Below are positions 26,003 through 35,632 of a DNA stretch of 64,000 nucleotides, piece after piece. Each line of letters opens with the position of its first letter. The first letter of the stretch is position 1. The DNA is taken from the NCBI RefSeq assembly GCF_004355005.1, contig NZ_SMSJ01000023.1:1-64000 (forward strand), read 5' to 3'. Both the position numbers and the translations under genes were made by a program. The notes under the pieces were generated by a model that ran no database searches, had not been told where the DNA came from, and was given only the letters and a program-made list of their open reading frames with translations. The DNA comes from Dankookia rubra. Lineage in GTDB: Bacteria > Pseudomonadota > Alphaproteobacteria > Acetobacterales > Acetobacteraceae.

Positions 26003-27274
26003 ATGCCGCATACACGCCCGCGCAGCGAGGGGCCGCTGGCCCGCACCGCCATGGCCTTCGTCCTGGCCGGCGGCCGCGGCAGCCGGCTGATGGAGCTGAC
26101 CGACCGCCGGGCCAAGCCGGCGGTCTTCTTCGGCGGCAAGTCGCGCATCATCGACTTCGCGCTGTCGAACGCCATCAATTCCGGCATCCGCCGGGTGGCG
26201 GTCGCCACCCAGTACAAGGCGCACAGCCTGATCCGGCACCTGCAGCGCGGCTGGAACTTCCTGCGGCCGGAGCGGAACGAGAGCTTCGACATCCTGCCCG
26301 CCAGCCAGCGCGTCTCCGAGCACAACTGGTACCTCGGCACGGCGGATGCGGTGTTCCAGAACATCGACATCATCGAGGACCTGGGGCCGCGCCATATCGT
26401 GCTGCTGGCCGGCGACCATGTCTACAAGATGGACTACGAGGTGATGCTGCAGGAGCATGTCGACCGCCGGGCGGGCGTCACGGTCTGCTGCATGAGGGTG
26501 CCGCGCGCCGAGGCCAGCGGCTTCGGCGTGGTCGCGGTCGACGACAGCGACCGCATCACCGGCTTCGTCGAGAAGCCGGCCGACCCGCCCGGCCTGCCCG
26601 ACCAGCCCGACCAGTCCTTCGCCAGCATGGGCATCTATGTCTTCGACACCAAGGTGCTGATCGCCGAGCTCCGGCGCGACGCGGCCGATGCGGCCTCCTC
26701 GCACGACTTCGGCAAGGACATCATCCCCCGCATGGTGGCCGAGGGCACCGCGCATGCCCATCGCTTCGAGGCGAGCTGCGTCCGCTCGGCCGCCGAGACC
26801 TCGCCCTATTGGCGCGACGTCGGCACGGTGGACGCCTATTGGGAAGCCAATATCGACCTGACCGATGTCGTCCCGCCGCTCGACATCTTCGACAAGGACT
26901 GGCCGATCTGGACCTATGCGGAGGTCGTGCCGCCGGCCAAGTTCGTCCATGACCTGGACGGACGGCGGGGCGAGGCGATCTCCTCGCTCGTTTCCGGCGG
27001 CTGCATCGTCTCCGGCGCCACCGCCAGGCACTCGCTGCTCTTCACCGGGGTGCGGGTGCATTCCTATGCGGCGATCGACGGCGCGGTGCTGCTGCCGGAG
27101 GTCGATGTCGGGCGCCGGGCGCGGCTGACCAACGTGGTCGTCGATCGCGGCGTGCGGATCCCCGCAGGTCTGGTGGTGGGGGAGGACCCGGTGGCCGATG
27201 CCGCCCGCTTCCGCCGCTCGGCGAAGGGAATCTGCCTGATCACCCAGGCGATGCTGGACCGGATCCCCGCATGA
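26003..27274 (+). CDS. glgC: glucose-1-phosphate adenylyltransferase
   Basis: Makes ADP-glucose from ATP and glucose-1-phosphate, the committed step in glycogen synthesis. It has 423 residues. The pyrophosphorylase signature [23 protein letters not shown] is near residue 20 (the family's GxGxRL..LT...AKPAVPFGG), with [19 protein letters not shown] and the substrate-binding FVEKP. A left-handed beta-helix tail ([20 protein letters not shown]) follows. A very strong ribosome site (GGAAGGGGGGG) precedes the ATG. Allosteric control by sugar phosphates is usual in the family. Confidence 0.97.
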   Translation: MPHTRPRSEGPLARTAMAFVLAGGRGSRLMELTDRRAKPAVFFGGKSRIIDFALSNAINSGIRRVAVATQYKAHSLIRHLQRGWNFLRPERNESFDILPASQRVSEHNWYLGTADAVFQNIDIIEDLGPRHIVLLAGDHVYKMDYEVMLQEHVDRRAGVTVCCMRVPRAEASGFGVVAVDDSDRITGFVEKPADPPGLPDQPDQSFASMGIYVFDTKVLIAELRRDAADAASSHDFGKDIIPRMVAEGTAHAHRFEASCVRSAAETSPYWRDVGTVDAYWEANIDLTDVVPPLDIFDKDWPIWTYAEVVPPAKFVHDLDGRRGEAISSLVSGGCIVSGATARHSLLFTGVRVHSYAAIDGAVLLPEVDVGRRARLTNVVVDRGVRIPAGLVVGEDPVADAARFRRSAKGICLITQAMLDRIPA

Positions 27275-28707
27275 GGCTGCGGGTGCTGGCGGTCGCCTCG
27301 GAGTGCTTCCCGCTGATCAAGACCGGCGGGCTCGCGGATGTCGTGGGGGCGCTGCCGGCGGCGCTGGCCGGGGCCGGGATCACGGTGACCACCCTGGTGC
27401 CGGGTTATCCGGCGGTGCTGTCGGCGGTCGGCGCGGCGCCGGTGGTGCTGGACCTGACAGACCGCTTCGGCCCGGCGCGGCTGCGACGGGCGAAGGTCCA
27501 TGGGCTCGACCTGCTGGTGCTCGACGCGCCGCAGCATTTTGACCGGCCGGGCAATCCCTATGCCGGGCCGGACGGTGTCGCCTGGGACGACAACGGCCTG
27601 CGCTTTGCCGCGCTCGGCTTTGCCGCGGCCAAGGCGGCGACGGCGCTCGGCTTCGATGCGGTGCATGCGCATGATTGGCAGGCCGGGCTGGCCGGCGCCT
27701 ACCTGCGGCTGACCGCGGCGCGGCGCGTGCCCTCGGTCTTCACCATCCACAACCTGGCCTTCCAGGGACAATTCCCGCCGGCGCTCTTCCCCCGGCTCGG
27801 CCTGCCCGCCACCGCCTGGCGGATGGACGGGCTCGAGTATTTCGGCAGCGTCGGGTTCCTGAAGGCCGGCCTCTGGTATGCCGACCGCATCACCACGGTC
27901 TCCCCCAGCTATGCGACCGAGATCCGCACGGCGGCCGGCGGCATGGGGCTCGACGGGCTGCTGCGCGGCCGGGGCGGACAGGTCAGCGGCATCCTGAACG
28001 GGATCGACGAGGCCGAATGGGACCCGTCCCGGGACAAGGCGCTGGCAGCGTGCTTCTCCGCCGCCGATCCGGCGCCGCGCGCGGCCAACAAGCCGGCGCT
28101 GCAGGCCCGCTTCGGCTTGGCGCCCGACCCGGCCGCGCCGCTCTTCGCCTTCGTCGGCCGTCTCGCCTGGCAGAAGGGCATGGACCTGGTGCTGGACGCC
28201 TTGCCCGCGCTGCTCGAGGCCGGGGGGCAGCTCGCCATCCTCGGCACCGGCGATGCGGCGCTGGAAGCCCGCTGCCTCGGCGCTGCGGCGGCGCATCCCG
28301 GCCGGGCCGGCACGGTGATCGGCTTCGACGAGGCGCTGGCGCGGCTCTGCTACGGCGGCGCCGACGCGGTGCTGGTGCCCTCCCGCTTCGAGCCTTGCGG
28401 CCTCGCCCAACTCTGCGCGCTGCGCTACGGCGCGCCGCCGGTGGTCGCCCGCACCGGCGGGCTGGCCGATACGGTGATCGACGCGAACGAGATGGCCCTG
28501 GCCGCCGGCTGCGCGACCGGCGTGCAATTCGCCCCGGGCGATGCCGCGCTGCTCGCCGGCGCGGTGCAGCGGACCATCGGCCTCTACCGCGACCGTCCCG
28601 CCTGGGCGCACATCCAGGCCAATGCCCTGGGCTGCGATGTCTCCTGGCGCCGCTCCGCGGCCCGCTATGCCGCGCTGTTCGACGAGATCGTCGCGGCGGA
28701 TGGCTGA
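27271..28707 (+). CDS. glgA: glycogen synthase (GT5)
   Basis: Elongates alpha-1,4-glucan with ADP-glucose; 478 residues, the same length as E. coli GlgA. The N-terminal ADP-glucose site is [19 protein letters not shown] (KTGGLADV motif). The C-terminal GT-B domain has [13 protein letters not shown] and the catalytic ExxxxxE-type loop [17 protein letters not shown]. The start overlaps the glgC stop (ATGA), so translation is coupled. The glgX gene begins 8 nt before its stop. Confidence 0.97.
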   Translation: MRLRVLAVASECFPLIKTGGLADVVGALPAALAGAGITVTTLVPGYPAVLSAVGAAPVVLDLTDRFGPARLRRAKVHGLDLLVLDAPQHFDRPGNPYAGPDGVAWDDNGLRFAALGFAAAKAATALGFDAVHAHDWQAGLAGAYLRLTAARRVPSVFTIHNLAFQGQFPPALFPRLGLPATAWRMDGLEYFGSVGFLKAGLWYADRITTVSPSYATEIRTAAGGMGLDGLLRGRGGQVSGILNGIDEAEWDPSRDKALAACFSAADPAPRAANKPALQARFGLAPDPAAPLFAFVGRLAWQKGMDLVLDALPALLEAGGQLAILGTGDAALEARCLGAAAAHPGRAGTVIGFDEALARLCYGGADAVLVPSRFEPCGLAQLCALRYGAPPVVARTGGLADTVIDANEMALAAGCATGVQFAPGDAALLAGAVQRTIGLYRDRPAWAHIQANALGCDVSWRRSAARYAALFDEIVAADG

Positions 28708-30694
28708 GCTCGGGGAGGGAGCGCCGGAGCCGCTCGGCATCAGTGCCGATGCGGCGGGGGTGAACGTCGCCGTCGTGGCGCCCGATGCGACCGCGATCGA
28801 GTTCTGCCTCTTCGACGCGACGCGCGACGTGCAGCTCGCCTGCCACCGGCTGCCCGCGCGCAGCGGCGATGTCTGGCACGGGCATGTGCCGGGGATCGGC
28901 CCGGGCGCGCGCTACGGGCTGCGGGCGCATGGGCCGGCGGAGCAGCGATTCGATCCGTCGAAGCTGCTGCTCGACCCCTGGGCGCAGCGGATCGACCGGC
29001 CCTTCCTGCTGCATGCCAGCCAATTCGCCCGCGGCGTCGACAGCGCGCCGGCGATGCCGAAGGCGGTGGTGCCGGTGCCCGGCCTGCCCGCGCCGCCACC
29101 GCCGGCATCACCGGGTCCGCGGGTGATCTACGAGTTGCACGTGCGCGGCTTCACCCGGCTGCATCCCGGCATCCCCGAGGGCATGCGCGGCACCTTCGCC
29201 GCGCTCGGCCATCCCGCCGCCGTCGCGCACCTGCGGGCGCTCGGCGTCACGCATGTCGAGCTGATGCCGGTCGCCGCCGGGATCGACGAGCGGCATTTGC
29301 CGCCGCTCGGCCTGAACAATCACTGGAACTACAACCCGGTCGGCTTCCTCGCCCCCGACCCGCGCCTGGTGCCGGGCGGGATGGAGGAGGTGCGCGCCGC
29401 GGTCGCCGCGCTGCGCGCGGCTGGCATCGGCGTGATCCTCGACGTCGTCTACAACCATAGCGGGGAGGGCGACGAGCATGGCCCGACTCTCTCGCTCCGC
29501 GGCCTGGCCGACCGCGCCTTTCACCGCTTTGCCGGGGATGGCCGCTACGCCAACGATGCCGGCTGCGGCAATACCCTGGCGCTCGACCGTCCCTGGCCGC
29601 TGCGGCTGGCGATGGATGCCATGCGCCACTGGGTGCTGGCGGCGGGTGTGGAGGGGTTCCGGCTCGACCTCGCCACCACGCTCGGGCGGCGGGACGGCGG
29701 CTTCGACCCGCATGCGCCGCTGCTGGCGGCGATGCGGCAGGACCCGCTGCTGCGGGAAAGGATCGTCATCGCCGAGCCCTGGGATATCGGCTGGGGCGGC
29801 TACCAGCTCGGCGCCTTCCCGCCGGACTGGGCGGAATGGAACGACCGGTTCCGCGACACGGTGCGGCGCTTCTGGCGCGGCGATGCGGGGCAGGTGCCGG
29901 ACCTGGCGACGCGGCTGGCGGGTTCGGCCGATGTCTTCGGGCCGGCACGGCGGCAGGCTTCGGACAGCCTGAACTACGTCACCTCGCATGACGGCTTCAC
30001 CCTGGCGGATCTCGTCGCCTTCACCGCCAAGCGCAACCACGGCAATGGCGAGCATGGCCATGACGGCCACAACGAGAACCATTCCTGGAATTGCGGGGTC
30101 GAGGGGCCGACCGACCATCCCGCGGTGCTGGCCCGGCGGGCCGGCGACGTCCGGGCGCTGCTGGCGACGCTGCTGGCGTCGCGCGGCACGCCGATGCTGT
30201 CGATGGGCGACGAATGCGGCCGGACCCAGGGCGGCAACAACAATGCCTATGCGCAGGACAACCCGGTCTCCTGGCTCGATTGGGCGGGGATGGACCATGC
30301 GCTGCTGGACTTCGCCGCGCGGCTGGTGCGGGCGCGGCTGGCGCATCCGGCGTTGCACGCCGTGGCGCCGCTGACCGGCGCGGCGCAGGACGAGAGCGGC
30401 CTGCCGGACGTCGCCTGGCTGCGGCCGGACGGCGCGGCGATGGACTGGGGCGATGCGGGCGCGCGCAGCCTGGTCGCGGTGTTCCATGTGCCGGCGCGAG
30501 GGAACAGGCCGGCCGACCGCGTGCTGGTCGCGTTGCACGGCGGGGCGGAGGCCGCGGGTTTCACGCCGCCCGCGCCGCGTCCCGGCTTCGCCTGGCGGGT
30601 GCTGGCCGACAGCGCCGATCCGGCCGGTGGGGAGGCGCCGCCGCCCGCGCTCGCCCCGCGCAGCGCGCTGCTGCTGGCGGAATTCCCCGCCTGA
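28700..30694 (+). CDS. glgX: glycogen debranching enzyme (GH13 family, GlgX)
   Basis: Removes alpha-1,6 branches from phosphorylase-limit glycogen. It has 664 residues, close to E. coli GlgX (657). An N-terminal CBM48-like beta domain (GVNVAVVAPDATAIEFCLFD) precedes the GH13 barrel. The catalytic nucleophile Asp is in VEGFRLDLATTLG, the acid Glu in IVIAEPWDIGWGG, and the transition-state Asp in VTSHDGFTLADLVAF. LDVVYNHSGEGDEHGP is conserved. It overlaps glgA by 8 nt. The operon ends here, with no glgB branching enzyme in it. Confidence 0.95.
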   Translation: MAELGEGAPEPLGISADAAGVNVAVVAPDATAIEFCLFDATRDVQLACHRLPARSGDVWHGHVPGIGPGARYGLRAHGPAEQRFDPSKLLLDPWAQRIDRPFLLHASQFARGVDSAPAMPKAVVPVPGLPAPPPPASPGPRVIYELHVRGFTRLHPGIPEGMRGTFAALGHPAAVAHLRALGVTHVELMPVAAGIDERHLPPLGLNNHWNYNPVGFLAPDPRLVPGGMEEVRAAVAALRAAGIGVILDVVYNHSGEGDEHGPTLSLRGLADRAFHRFAGDGRYANDAGCGNTLALDRPWPLRLAMDAMRHWVLAAGVEGFRLDLATTLGRRDGGFDPHAPLLAAMRQDPLLRERIVIAEPWDIGWGGYQLGAFPPDWAEWNDRFRDTVRRFWRGDAGQVPDLATRLAGSADVFGPARRQASDSLNYVTSHDGFTLADLVAFTAKRNHGNGEHGHDGHNENHSWNCGVEGPTDHPAVLARRAGDVRALLATLLASRGTPMLSMGDECGRTQGGNNNAYAQDNPVSWLDWAGMDHALLDFAARLVRARLAHPALHAVAPLTGAAQDESGLPDVAWLRPDGAAMDWGDAGARSLVAVFHVPARGNRPADRVLVALHGGAEAAGFTPPAPRPGFAWRVLADSADPAGGEAPPPALAPRSALLLAEFPA

Positions 30695-30766
30695 CCTATG
30701 TTCGGGCGACGGGACGACGGGGGCGGCGATGCGGGACCGGCGTTTGATGCCTGAAGGCGCCCGCGC

Positions 30767-31522
30767 GTGACCGCGCCGCTCGTCGCGCTGCGCGGCGTCG
30801 CCAAGCGCTACGATTCCGGCACGCTGGCGGTGCAGGGCATCGACCTCGACATCGCCGCGGGCGACTTCCTGGCGCTGCTCGGGCCTTCAGGCTGCGGCAA
30901 GTCGACCCTGCTGCGGATGATCGCCCGGCTGTCCGCCACGACCGGCGGCAGCATCGACTGGCCGGGCGGCAGGCCCCAGGCCCGTGACATCGGCTTCGTC
31001 TTCCAGGAGCCGACGCTGATGCCCTGGGCCACGGCGCTGGCCAATGTCGCCCTGCCGCTGGAACTCGCCGGTCTGCCGAAGCGGGAGGCCGCGGCGCGCG
31101 CCGCGGACTCGCTCGCCCGGGTCGAATTGCGCGGCTTCGAGGCCGCCTATCCCCGCGCCCTCTCGGGCGGCATGCGGATGCGCGTTTCCATCGCCCGCGC
31201 CCTGGTGACGAAGCCCCGCCTGCTGCTGATGGACGAGCCTTTCGCGGCGCTCGACGAGATCACCCGCTTCCGGCTGAACAACGACCTGCTGACCCTGTGG
31301 GAGGCGGAGCGCTTCACCGTGGTCTTCGTCACCCACTCGGTCTTCGAGAGCGTCTACCTCGCCCGCCGCATCGCGGTGATGGCGCCGCGCCCCGGCCGCA
31401 TCCATGCCGAGCTTGCCGTGGACGCTCCCTATCCGCGCGGCGAGGCCTTCCGCACCTCGGCCGCCTACGCGGCGCATTGCCGCGAGGTTTCCGGTGCGCT
31501 GGAAGGGGCGATGGCGGCATGA
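30767..31522 (+). CDS. ABC transporter ATP-binding protein (SsuB/TauB class)
   Basis: Cytoplasmic ATPase of 251 residues for a nitrate/sulfonate/taurine-type importer. Walker A GPSGCGKST near residue 40, signature LSGGMRMRVSIARAL, Walker B LLLMDEPFAALDE and switch His in THSVFES are all present. The start is GTG with GAAGG 10 nt upstream. Its stop overlaps the permease start (ATGA). The neighbouring deaminase suggests the imported ligand is a nitrogenous heterocycle such as a pyrimidine; no binding protein is encoded nearby. Confidence 0.95.
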   Translation: MTAPLVALRGVAKRYDSGTLAVQGIDLDIAAGDFLALLGPSGCGKSTLLRMIARLSATTGGSIDWPGGRPQARDIGFVFQEPTLMPWATALANVALPLELAGLPKREAAARAADSLARVELRGFEAAYPRALSGGMRMRVSIARALVTKPRLLLMDEPFAALDEITRFRLNNDLLTLWEAERFTVVFVTHSVFESVYLARRIAVMAPRPGRIHAELAVDAPYPRGEAFRTSAAYAAHCREVSGALEGAMAA

Positions 31523-32325
31523 TGGGCTCGGCGCGGGCCCAGCGCTGGCTGCGGGTCCTCGGGCCTCTTGTGATCGGGGTGGTCTTCCTCGGCGGCTGGG
31601 AATGGCTGGTGCGGGCGCGGGGCATCCCGCCCTACGTGCTGCCCGGGCCGGTGGCGATCGCCGAGGCACTTGCGCGGGACTGGCCGGCGCTCTCCGCCGC
31701 GCTGCTGGTGACCTTGAAGATCACCGCGCTCGCCCTGCTGATCGCGGCGTCGCTCGGGCTGCTTCTGGCGGTGGTCTTCGCGCAGTCGCGCATCCTGGAG
31801 CTTTCGCTGTTCCCCTACGCGGTCATCCTGCAGGTAACGCCGATCGTCGCCATCGCGCCGCTGATCATCATCTGGGTGGATGACGTCACGCTCTCCCTGC
31901 TGATCTGCGCCTGGATCGTCGCCTTCTTTCCGATCCTCTCGAACACCACGGTCGGGTTGAACAGCACCGATCACAACCTGCTCGACTTGTTCCGGCTTTA
32001 TGGCGCCACGCGCTGGCAGGTGCTGTGGCGGCTGCGGCTGCCGACGGCGATGCCCTTCTTCCTGGCAGGGCTGCGGATCTCGGGCGGGCTGGCGCTGATC
32101 GGCGCCATCGTCGCGGAATTCGTCGCGGGGACGGGGGGGCGGTCCTCCGGCCTCGCCTACCGGATTCTCGAATCGGGCTACCAGTTGCAGATCCCCCGCA
32201 TGTTCGCGGCGCTGGTGCTCATCTCGGCCACCGGCATCGGCATCTTTCTTGCCTTGAGCCTGCTGTCGCACCTGCTGCTGCGGCGCTGGCACGAAAGCGC
32301 CATGGGACAAGGAGACCGCCGATGA
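31519..32325 (+). CDS. ABC transporter permease (SsuC/TauC class)
   Basis: Inner-membrane subunit of 268 residues with about six transmembrane helices. The EAA loop that docks the ATPase is LFRLYGATRWQVLWRLRLPTA. The start APYVLPGP-type segment (GIPPYVLPGPVAIAEAL) is typical of this permease class, as is the loop with ELSLFPYAVILQVTPIVAIA. It overlaps the ATPase gene upstream and the hydrolase gene downstream by 4 nt each, so the three are translationally coupled. Confidence 0.95.
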   Translation: MMGSARAQRWLRVLGPLVIGVVFLGGWEWLVRARGIPPYVLPGPVAIAEALARDWPALSAALLVTLKITALALLIAASLGLLLAVVFAQSRILELSLFPYAVILQVTPIVAIAPLIIIWVDDVTLSLLICAWIVAFFPILSNTTVGLNSTDHNLLDLFRLYGATRWQVLWRLRLPTAMPFFLAGLRISGGLALIGAIVAEFVAGTGGRSSGLAYRILESGYQLQIPRMFAALVLISATGIGIFLALSLLSHLLLRRWHESAMGQGDRR

Positions 32326-33674
32326 GCACTGCGATGGACCGGCTGCGCCAGGCGATCAGCGCCGGCGGCCAGGACTACTGGCTCCGCGACGCGCGGGCGC
32401 CGGCGACGCTGATCCCGGGTGAGGCCCCCGGTCCGGTCGATGGCCAGGGCCTGGTCCGCTTCGACCTCAGGATCGAGCAGGGGCGCATCGCCGCGCTGGC
32501 GCCCCTGGGCACGGCGACGGAGGGGCCGAGCCTTGATGGCGGCCAGGTCTGGCCCGGGCCGGTCGATGGCCACACGCATCTGGACAAAGGGCATATCTGG
32601 CCGCGGCACGCGAACGAAACCGGCAGCTTCCATGGCGCGCTGACCGCCTGCGCCACCGATCGCGGCGGCTGGACCGACGCGGACATCGAGGCGCGCTTCG
32701 AATGGAGCCTGCGCGCTGCCCATGCCCATGGCACGGTCGCCATCCGCACGCATCTCGAGAGCTATGCGCCGCGCGACCCGGCCTCCTGGCGGGTCTTCCG
32801 CAGGCTGCGGGACCGCTGGGCCGGGCGGATTGCTTTGCAGGCCAGTTCCATCGCGCCGCTCGACCGTTTCGCCGGCGAGGATGGCGGGCTGCTGGCCGAT
32901 ACGGTGGCGGATTCGGGCGGCGTGCTGGGCATGGTCACCCGGCTGGCCGGCGGCGTGCATGACCGGCTGCCGGACGAGTTCCAGCCGTTGCTCGACCATT
33001 TCTTCTCGCTGGCCGAGGCGCGCGGCCTCGAGCTCGACCTGCATGTCGACGAAAGCGGCGAGAGCGGTGCCCGCGCGCTGATCGAGATCGCCCGCACCGC
33101 GGTCCGGCGCGGCTTCAAGAACCGCATCCAGTGCGGTCATTGCTGCTCGCTTTCGATCCAACCGGAGGAATTCGCCAGGGCGACCATCGAAGCCTGCGCC
33201 GAAGCGGGGCTGTCCATCATCGTCCTGCCGATGTGCAACATGTACCTGCAGGACCGCGTGCCGGGCCGCACCCCGCGCTGGCGCGGCGTGACGCTGGTGC
33301 ATGAGCTGCGCGCGGCCGGCGTGCCGGTCTCGGTCGCCTCCGACAATACCCGCGACCCCTTTTATGCCTATGGCGACATGGACATGGTCGAGGTGTACCG
33401 GGAGGCGACGCGGATCCTGCAGCTCGACCATCCCGTCGGCGACTGGCCGCGCGCGGCCGCCGCCACGCCCGCCGCCGCCATGGGGCTGCAGGATAAGGGC
33501 TGGCTGAAGCCCGGCACCGCGGCCGACCTGCTGCTGTTCCGCGCCCGCGGCATGACCGAGCTGCTGAGCCGGCCGCAAGCCGACCGCGTGGTGCTGCGGA
33601 ACGGCAAGGTGCTGGACGCCGAGCCGCCGGACTACCGGGACCTGGACGCGGTGCTGGGGACCGGTCCAGGCTGA
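32322..33674 (+). CDS. amidohydrolase of the cytosine deaminase type
   Basis: A metal-dependent hydrolase of 450 residues, cytoplasmic. Metal ligands: HTH in VDGHTHLDKG near residue 84, then HVDES, a His in NRIQCGHCCSLS, and Asp in VASDNTRDPFYAYG, a near-exact match to the cytosine deaminase/CodA signature. The C-terminal KPGTAADLLLFRA returns to the small beta domain. Deamination of cytosine or a related cyclic amide is likely. A strong AAGGAGA ribosome site and overlap with the permease stop show it belongs to the transporter operon. It would process the imported compound. Confidence 0.9.
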   Translation: MSTAMDRLRQAISAGGQDYWLRDARAPATLIPGEAPGPVDGQGLVRFDLRIEQGRIAALAPLGTATEGPSLDGGQVWPGPVDGHTHLDKGHIWPRHANETGSFHGALTACATDRGGWTDADIEARFEWSLRAAHAHGTVAIRTHLESYAPRDPASWRVFRRLRDRWAGRIALQASSIAPLDRFAGEDGGLLADTVADSGGVLGMVTRLAGGVHDRLPDEFQPLLDHFFSLAEARGLELDLHVDESGESGARALIEIARTAVRRGFKNRIQCGHCCSLSIQPEEFARATIEACAEAGLSIIVLPMCNMYLQDRVPGRTPRWRGVTLVHELRAAGVPVSVASDNTRDPFYAYGDMDMVEVYREATRILQLDHPVGDWPRAAAATPAAAMGLQDKGWLKPGTAADLLLFRARGMTELLSRPQADRVVLRNGKVLDAEPPDYRDLDAVLGTGPG

Positions 33675-33697
33675 GGGCAACCATCCCGGAGGGACCC

Positions 33698-34846
33698 ATG
33701 CTCGCCCCGCAACGCGCCGCCTTCGACATCCCGCGCGAGGTCGCCTACCTCAACGCCGCCTCCTGGAGCCCGCTGCCCAAGGCGGTGCAGGCGGCGGGGC
33801 ATGCGGGCGTGGCGCGCAAGGCCCAGCCCTGGAACTGGAACGCGCCGGATCAGGCCGCGCAGCTCGCCCGCGCCCGGGCCGCCGCGGCGGCTCTGATCGG
33901 CGCGGCGCCCGAGGACATCGCGCTGATCTCCTCGGTCGGCTTCGGCGTCGCCACCGCGGCGAAGAACCTGAAGGTGCCGCGCGGCAGCCGGGTGATCCTG
34001 CTGGCGGACGACCACAGCGCGCCGACGCTCGAGTGGATGCAGCGCGCGCCGGAGGCCGGGTTCGAGACCGAAGCGGTCTCGCCCGGGCCCGATGGCGACT
34101 GGACCGCGGCGCTGCTGGCGGCGATCGAGCGGCAGGGGGCGGCGCCGGTCGCGCTCGCCTCGATCTCCTCGGTCCACTGGTCGGATGGCGGGCTGGTGGA
34201 TCTGGCGGCGGTGCAGGCGGCGCTCAGGCGGCAGGGCGCGGCGCTGCTGGTCGATGCGACGCACCATGCCGGCATCCTGCCGATCGACGTCGCGGCGCTC
34301 GACCCCGACTTCCTGATCTTCCCGACCTACAAATGGGTGCTCGGCCCCTATGGCCGCGCCTTCCTCTATGTGGCGAAGCGCTGGCAGCAGGGCGTGCCGC
34401 TGGAGCAGACCAGCTATTCCCGCAAGGGCGTCGCCGCCGAACGAGCGCCCTATTTCGCCGACCTCTCCTTCGCCGAGGGCGCCAAACGCTTCGACATGGG
34501 GGAGCGCGACCACTTCATCTCGCTGGAGATGGCGGCGGTCGGGATGGAGATGATGGCCGCCTGGGGCCAGGCGCCGATCGCGGCCCACCTTGCCATGCTG
34601 AACCGCCGGATTGCAGATGGCGTCACCGGGCTGCCGGTGACGGTGCCGGCCGAGCGGGTGCGGGCGCCGCATGTGCTGAGCCTCGGCTTTCCGGCAGGCA
34701 TGCCGGAGCGGCTGATCGAGCGGCTGGCGGCGGAGCAGGTGCATGTCGCGCCGCGGCTCGGCAGGATGCGCATCAGCCCGCATGTCTACAACGACGAGGC
34801 GGATGCGGATGCGCTGGTGGGGGCGCTGCGGCGGGCGCTGGGCTGA
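33698..34846 (+). CDS. class V aminotransferase (cysteine desulfurase-like fold)
   Basis: PLP enzyme of 382 residues with fold type I, class V. The start FDIPREVAYLNAASWSPLPKAV is typical of this subgroup. The PLP Asp and His are in LLVDATHHAGILPIDV and the Schiff-base lysine in FPTYKWVLGPYGRAFLYV. Homologues include isopenicillin-N epimerase-like and uncharacterised transaminases. It lies 23 nt after the deaminase gene with its own ribosome site (CGGAGGGA), so it probably ends the transporter operon. Substrate unknown. Confidence 0.9.
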   Translation: MLAPQRAAFDIPREVAYLNAASWSPLPKAVQAAGHAGVARKAQPWNWNAPDQAAQLARARAAAAALIGAAPEDIALISSVGFGVATAAKNLKVPRGSRVILLADDHSAPTLEWMQRAPEAGFETEAVSPGPDGDWTAALLAAIERQGAAPVALASISSVHWSDGGLVDLAAVQAALRRQGAALLVDATHHAGILPIDVAALDPDFLIFPTYKWVLGPYGRAFLYVAKRWQQGVPLEQTSYSRKGVAAERAPYFADLSFAEGAKRFDMGERDHFISLEMAAVGMEMMAAWGQAPIAAHLAMLNRRIADGVTGLPVTVPAERVRAPHVLSLGFPAGMPERLIERLAAEQVHVAPRLGRMRISPHVYNDEADADALVGALRRALG

Positions 34847-34954
34847 AGGAAGGCCAGGGAGGACCTATCCTCCTTGGACCCTCCTCTATTTCTGTGGGTT
34901 TGGCACCCGTCGCGCCGCGGGGGCGAAGCCGCCACGAAGGGAATTGAGGCAGAG

Positions 34955-34971
34955 AGGAAACGATTTTTCCT
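34955..34971 (-). terminator. weak hairpin between convergent genes
   Basis: AGGAAA-N5-TTTCCT forms a 6-bp stem in the 148-bp gap between the class V aminotransferase gene and the convergent oxidoreductase gene, with a T run within the loop side. A weak terminator candidate for either strand. Confidence 0.35.
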
Positions 34972-34994
34972 GCCCACTCCCGCTGCCCCGCCGG

Positions 34995-35582
34995 TCAGGC
35001 AGCCCACCCCGCGAAGAAGCCGCCGACCCGGCCGAGGAAGCGCTCGAGCGCCGGCCGCTTCCGCTGGTCCATCCGCGTCAGGTACAACCAGTCCAGCCGG
35101 CAGCCTTTGGCGCAGAGCCGGCGCAGGCCGCGGCGCATCACCCGGTAGTCCGGCCAGCCGATGTACCAGAGCAGCCAGAGCGGCGAGCCGTAGGTGGTGA
35201 CCACCGCGATGCGGCGGATATTGGTCAGCAGCGGCTCGATCGCGCCCGGGCCGATGCGGAAGGCGACGCCGGGCAGCCAGACCCGGTCGAACCAACCCTT
35301 CAGCATCGCCGGCATGCCGTACCACCAGGTCGGGTAGACCAGCACCAAGGCCTCTGCCCAGCGCAGGTCTGCGGCTTCGCGCGTGATGTGGGCCTCGTTC
35401 CCGCCCGGAGCATTGGTGACGCGGTGCTCGGCAGCGGACATGACGGGCACGAAACCGTCTGCATGCAGGTCGTGCAGCCGCACCTCGTGCCCCGCTGCCT
35501 GCAGCGCGGCGCAGGCAGCGTCGCGCAGCGCCGCGGAATAGCTGTCGGCCCTTGGGTGGCAGGCGATCATCAGCACGTGCAT
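34995..35582 (-). CDS. flavodoxin-fold NAD(P)H quinone oxidoreductase
   Basis: A 195-residue FMN/FAD reductase of the NQO1/KefF/MdaB superfamily. The phosphate-binding loop is HPRADSYSAAL, the isoalloxazine loop FPTWWYG-like (VLVYPTWWYGMPAMLKGWFDRV), and a second flavin loop lies near TTYGSPLW. The enzyme probably makes two-electron reductions of quinones in the cytoplasm. It is on the minus strand, convergent with the previous operon, and 50 nt from the TauD-like gene upstream. Confidence 0.9.
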   Translation of the reverse strand: MHVLMIACHPRADSYSAALRDAACAALQAAGHEVRLHDLHADGFVPVMSAAEHRVTNAPGGNEAHITREAADLRWAEALVLVYPTWWYGMPAMLKGWFDRVWLPGVAFRIGPGAIEPLLTNIRRIAVVTTYGSPLWLLWYIGWPDYRVMRRGLRRLCAKGCRLDWLYLTRMDQRKRPALERFLGRVGGFFAGWAA

Positions 35583-35632
35583 GGGCGGCCCCGGAACGGC
35601 GGGGCCGCTTCAAGCATGCGGCATGCCGCGTG

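Noticed and set aside
34900-34950. A third copy of the dispersed repeat
   Set aside because: Only short shared words (GCGAAGCC, CACGAAGG) at wrong spacing; not alignable over the element length.
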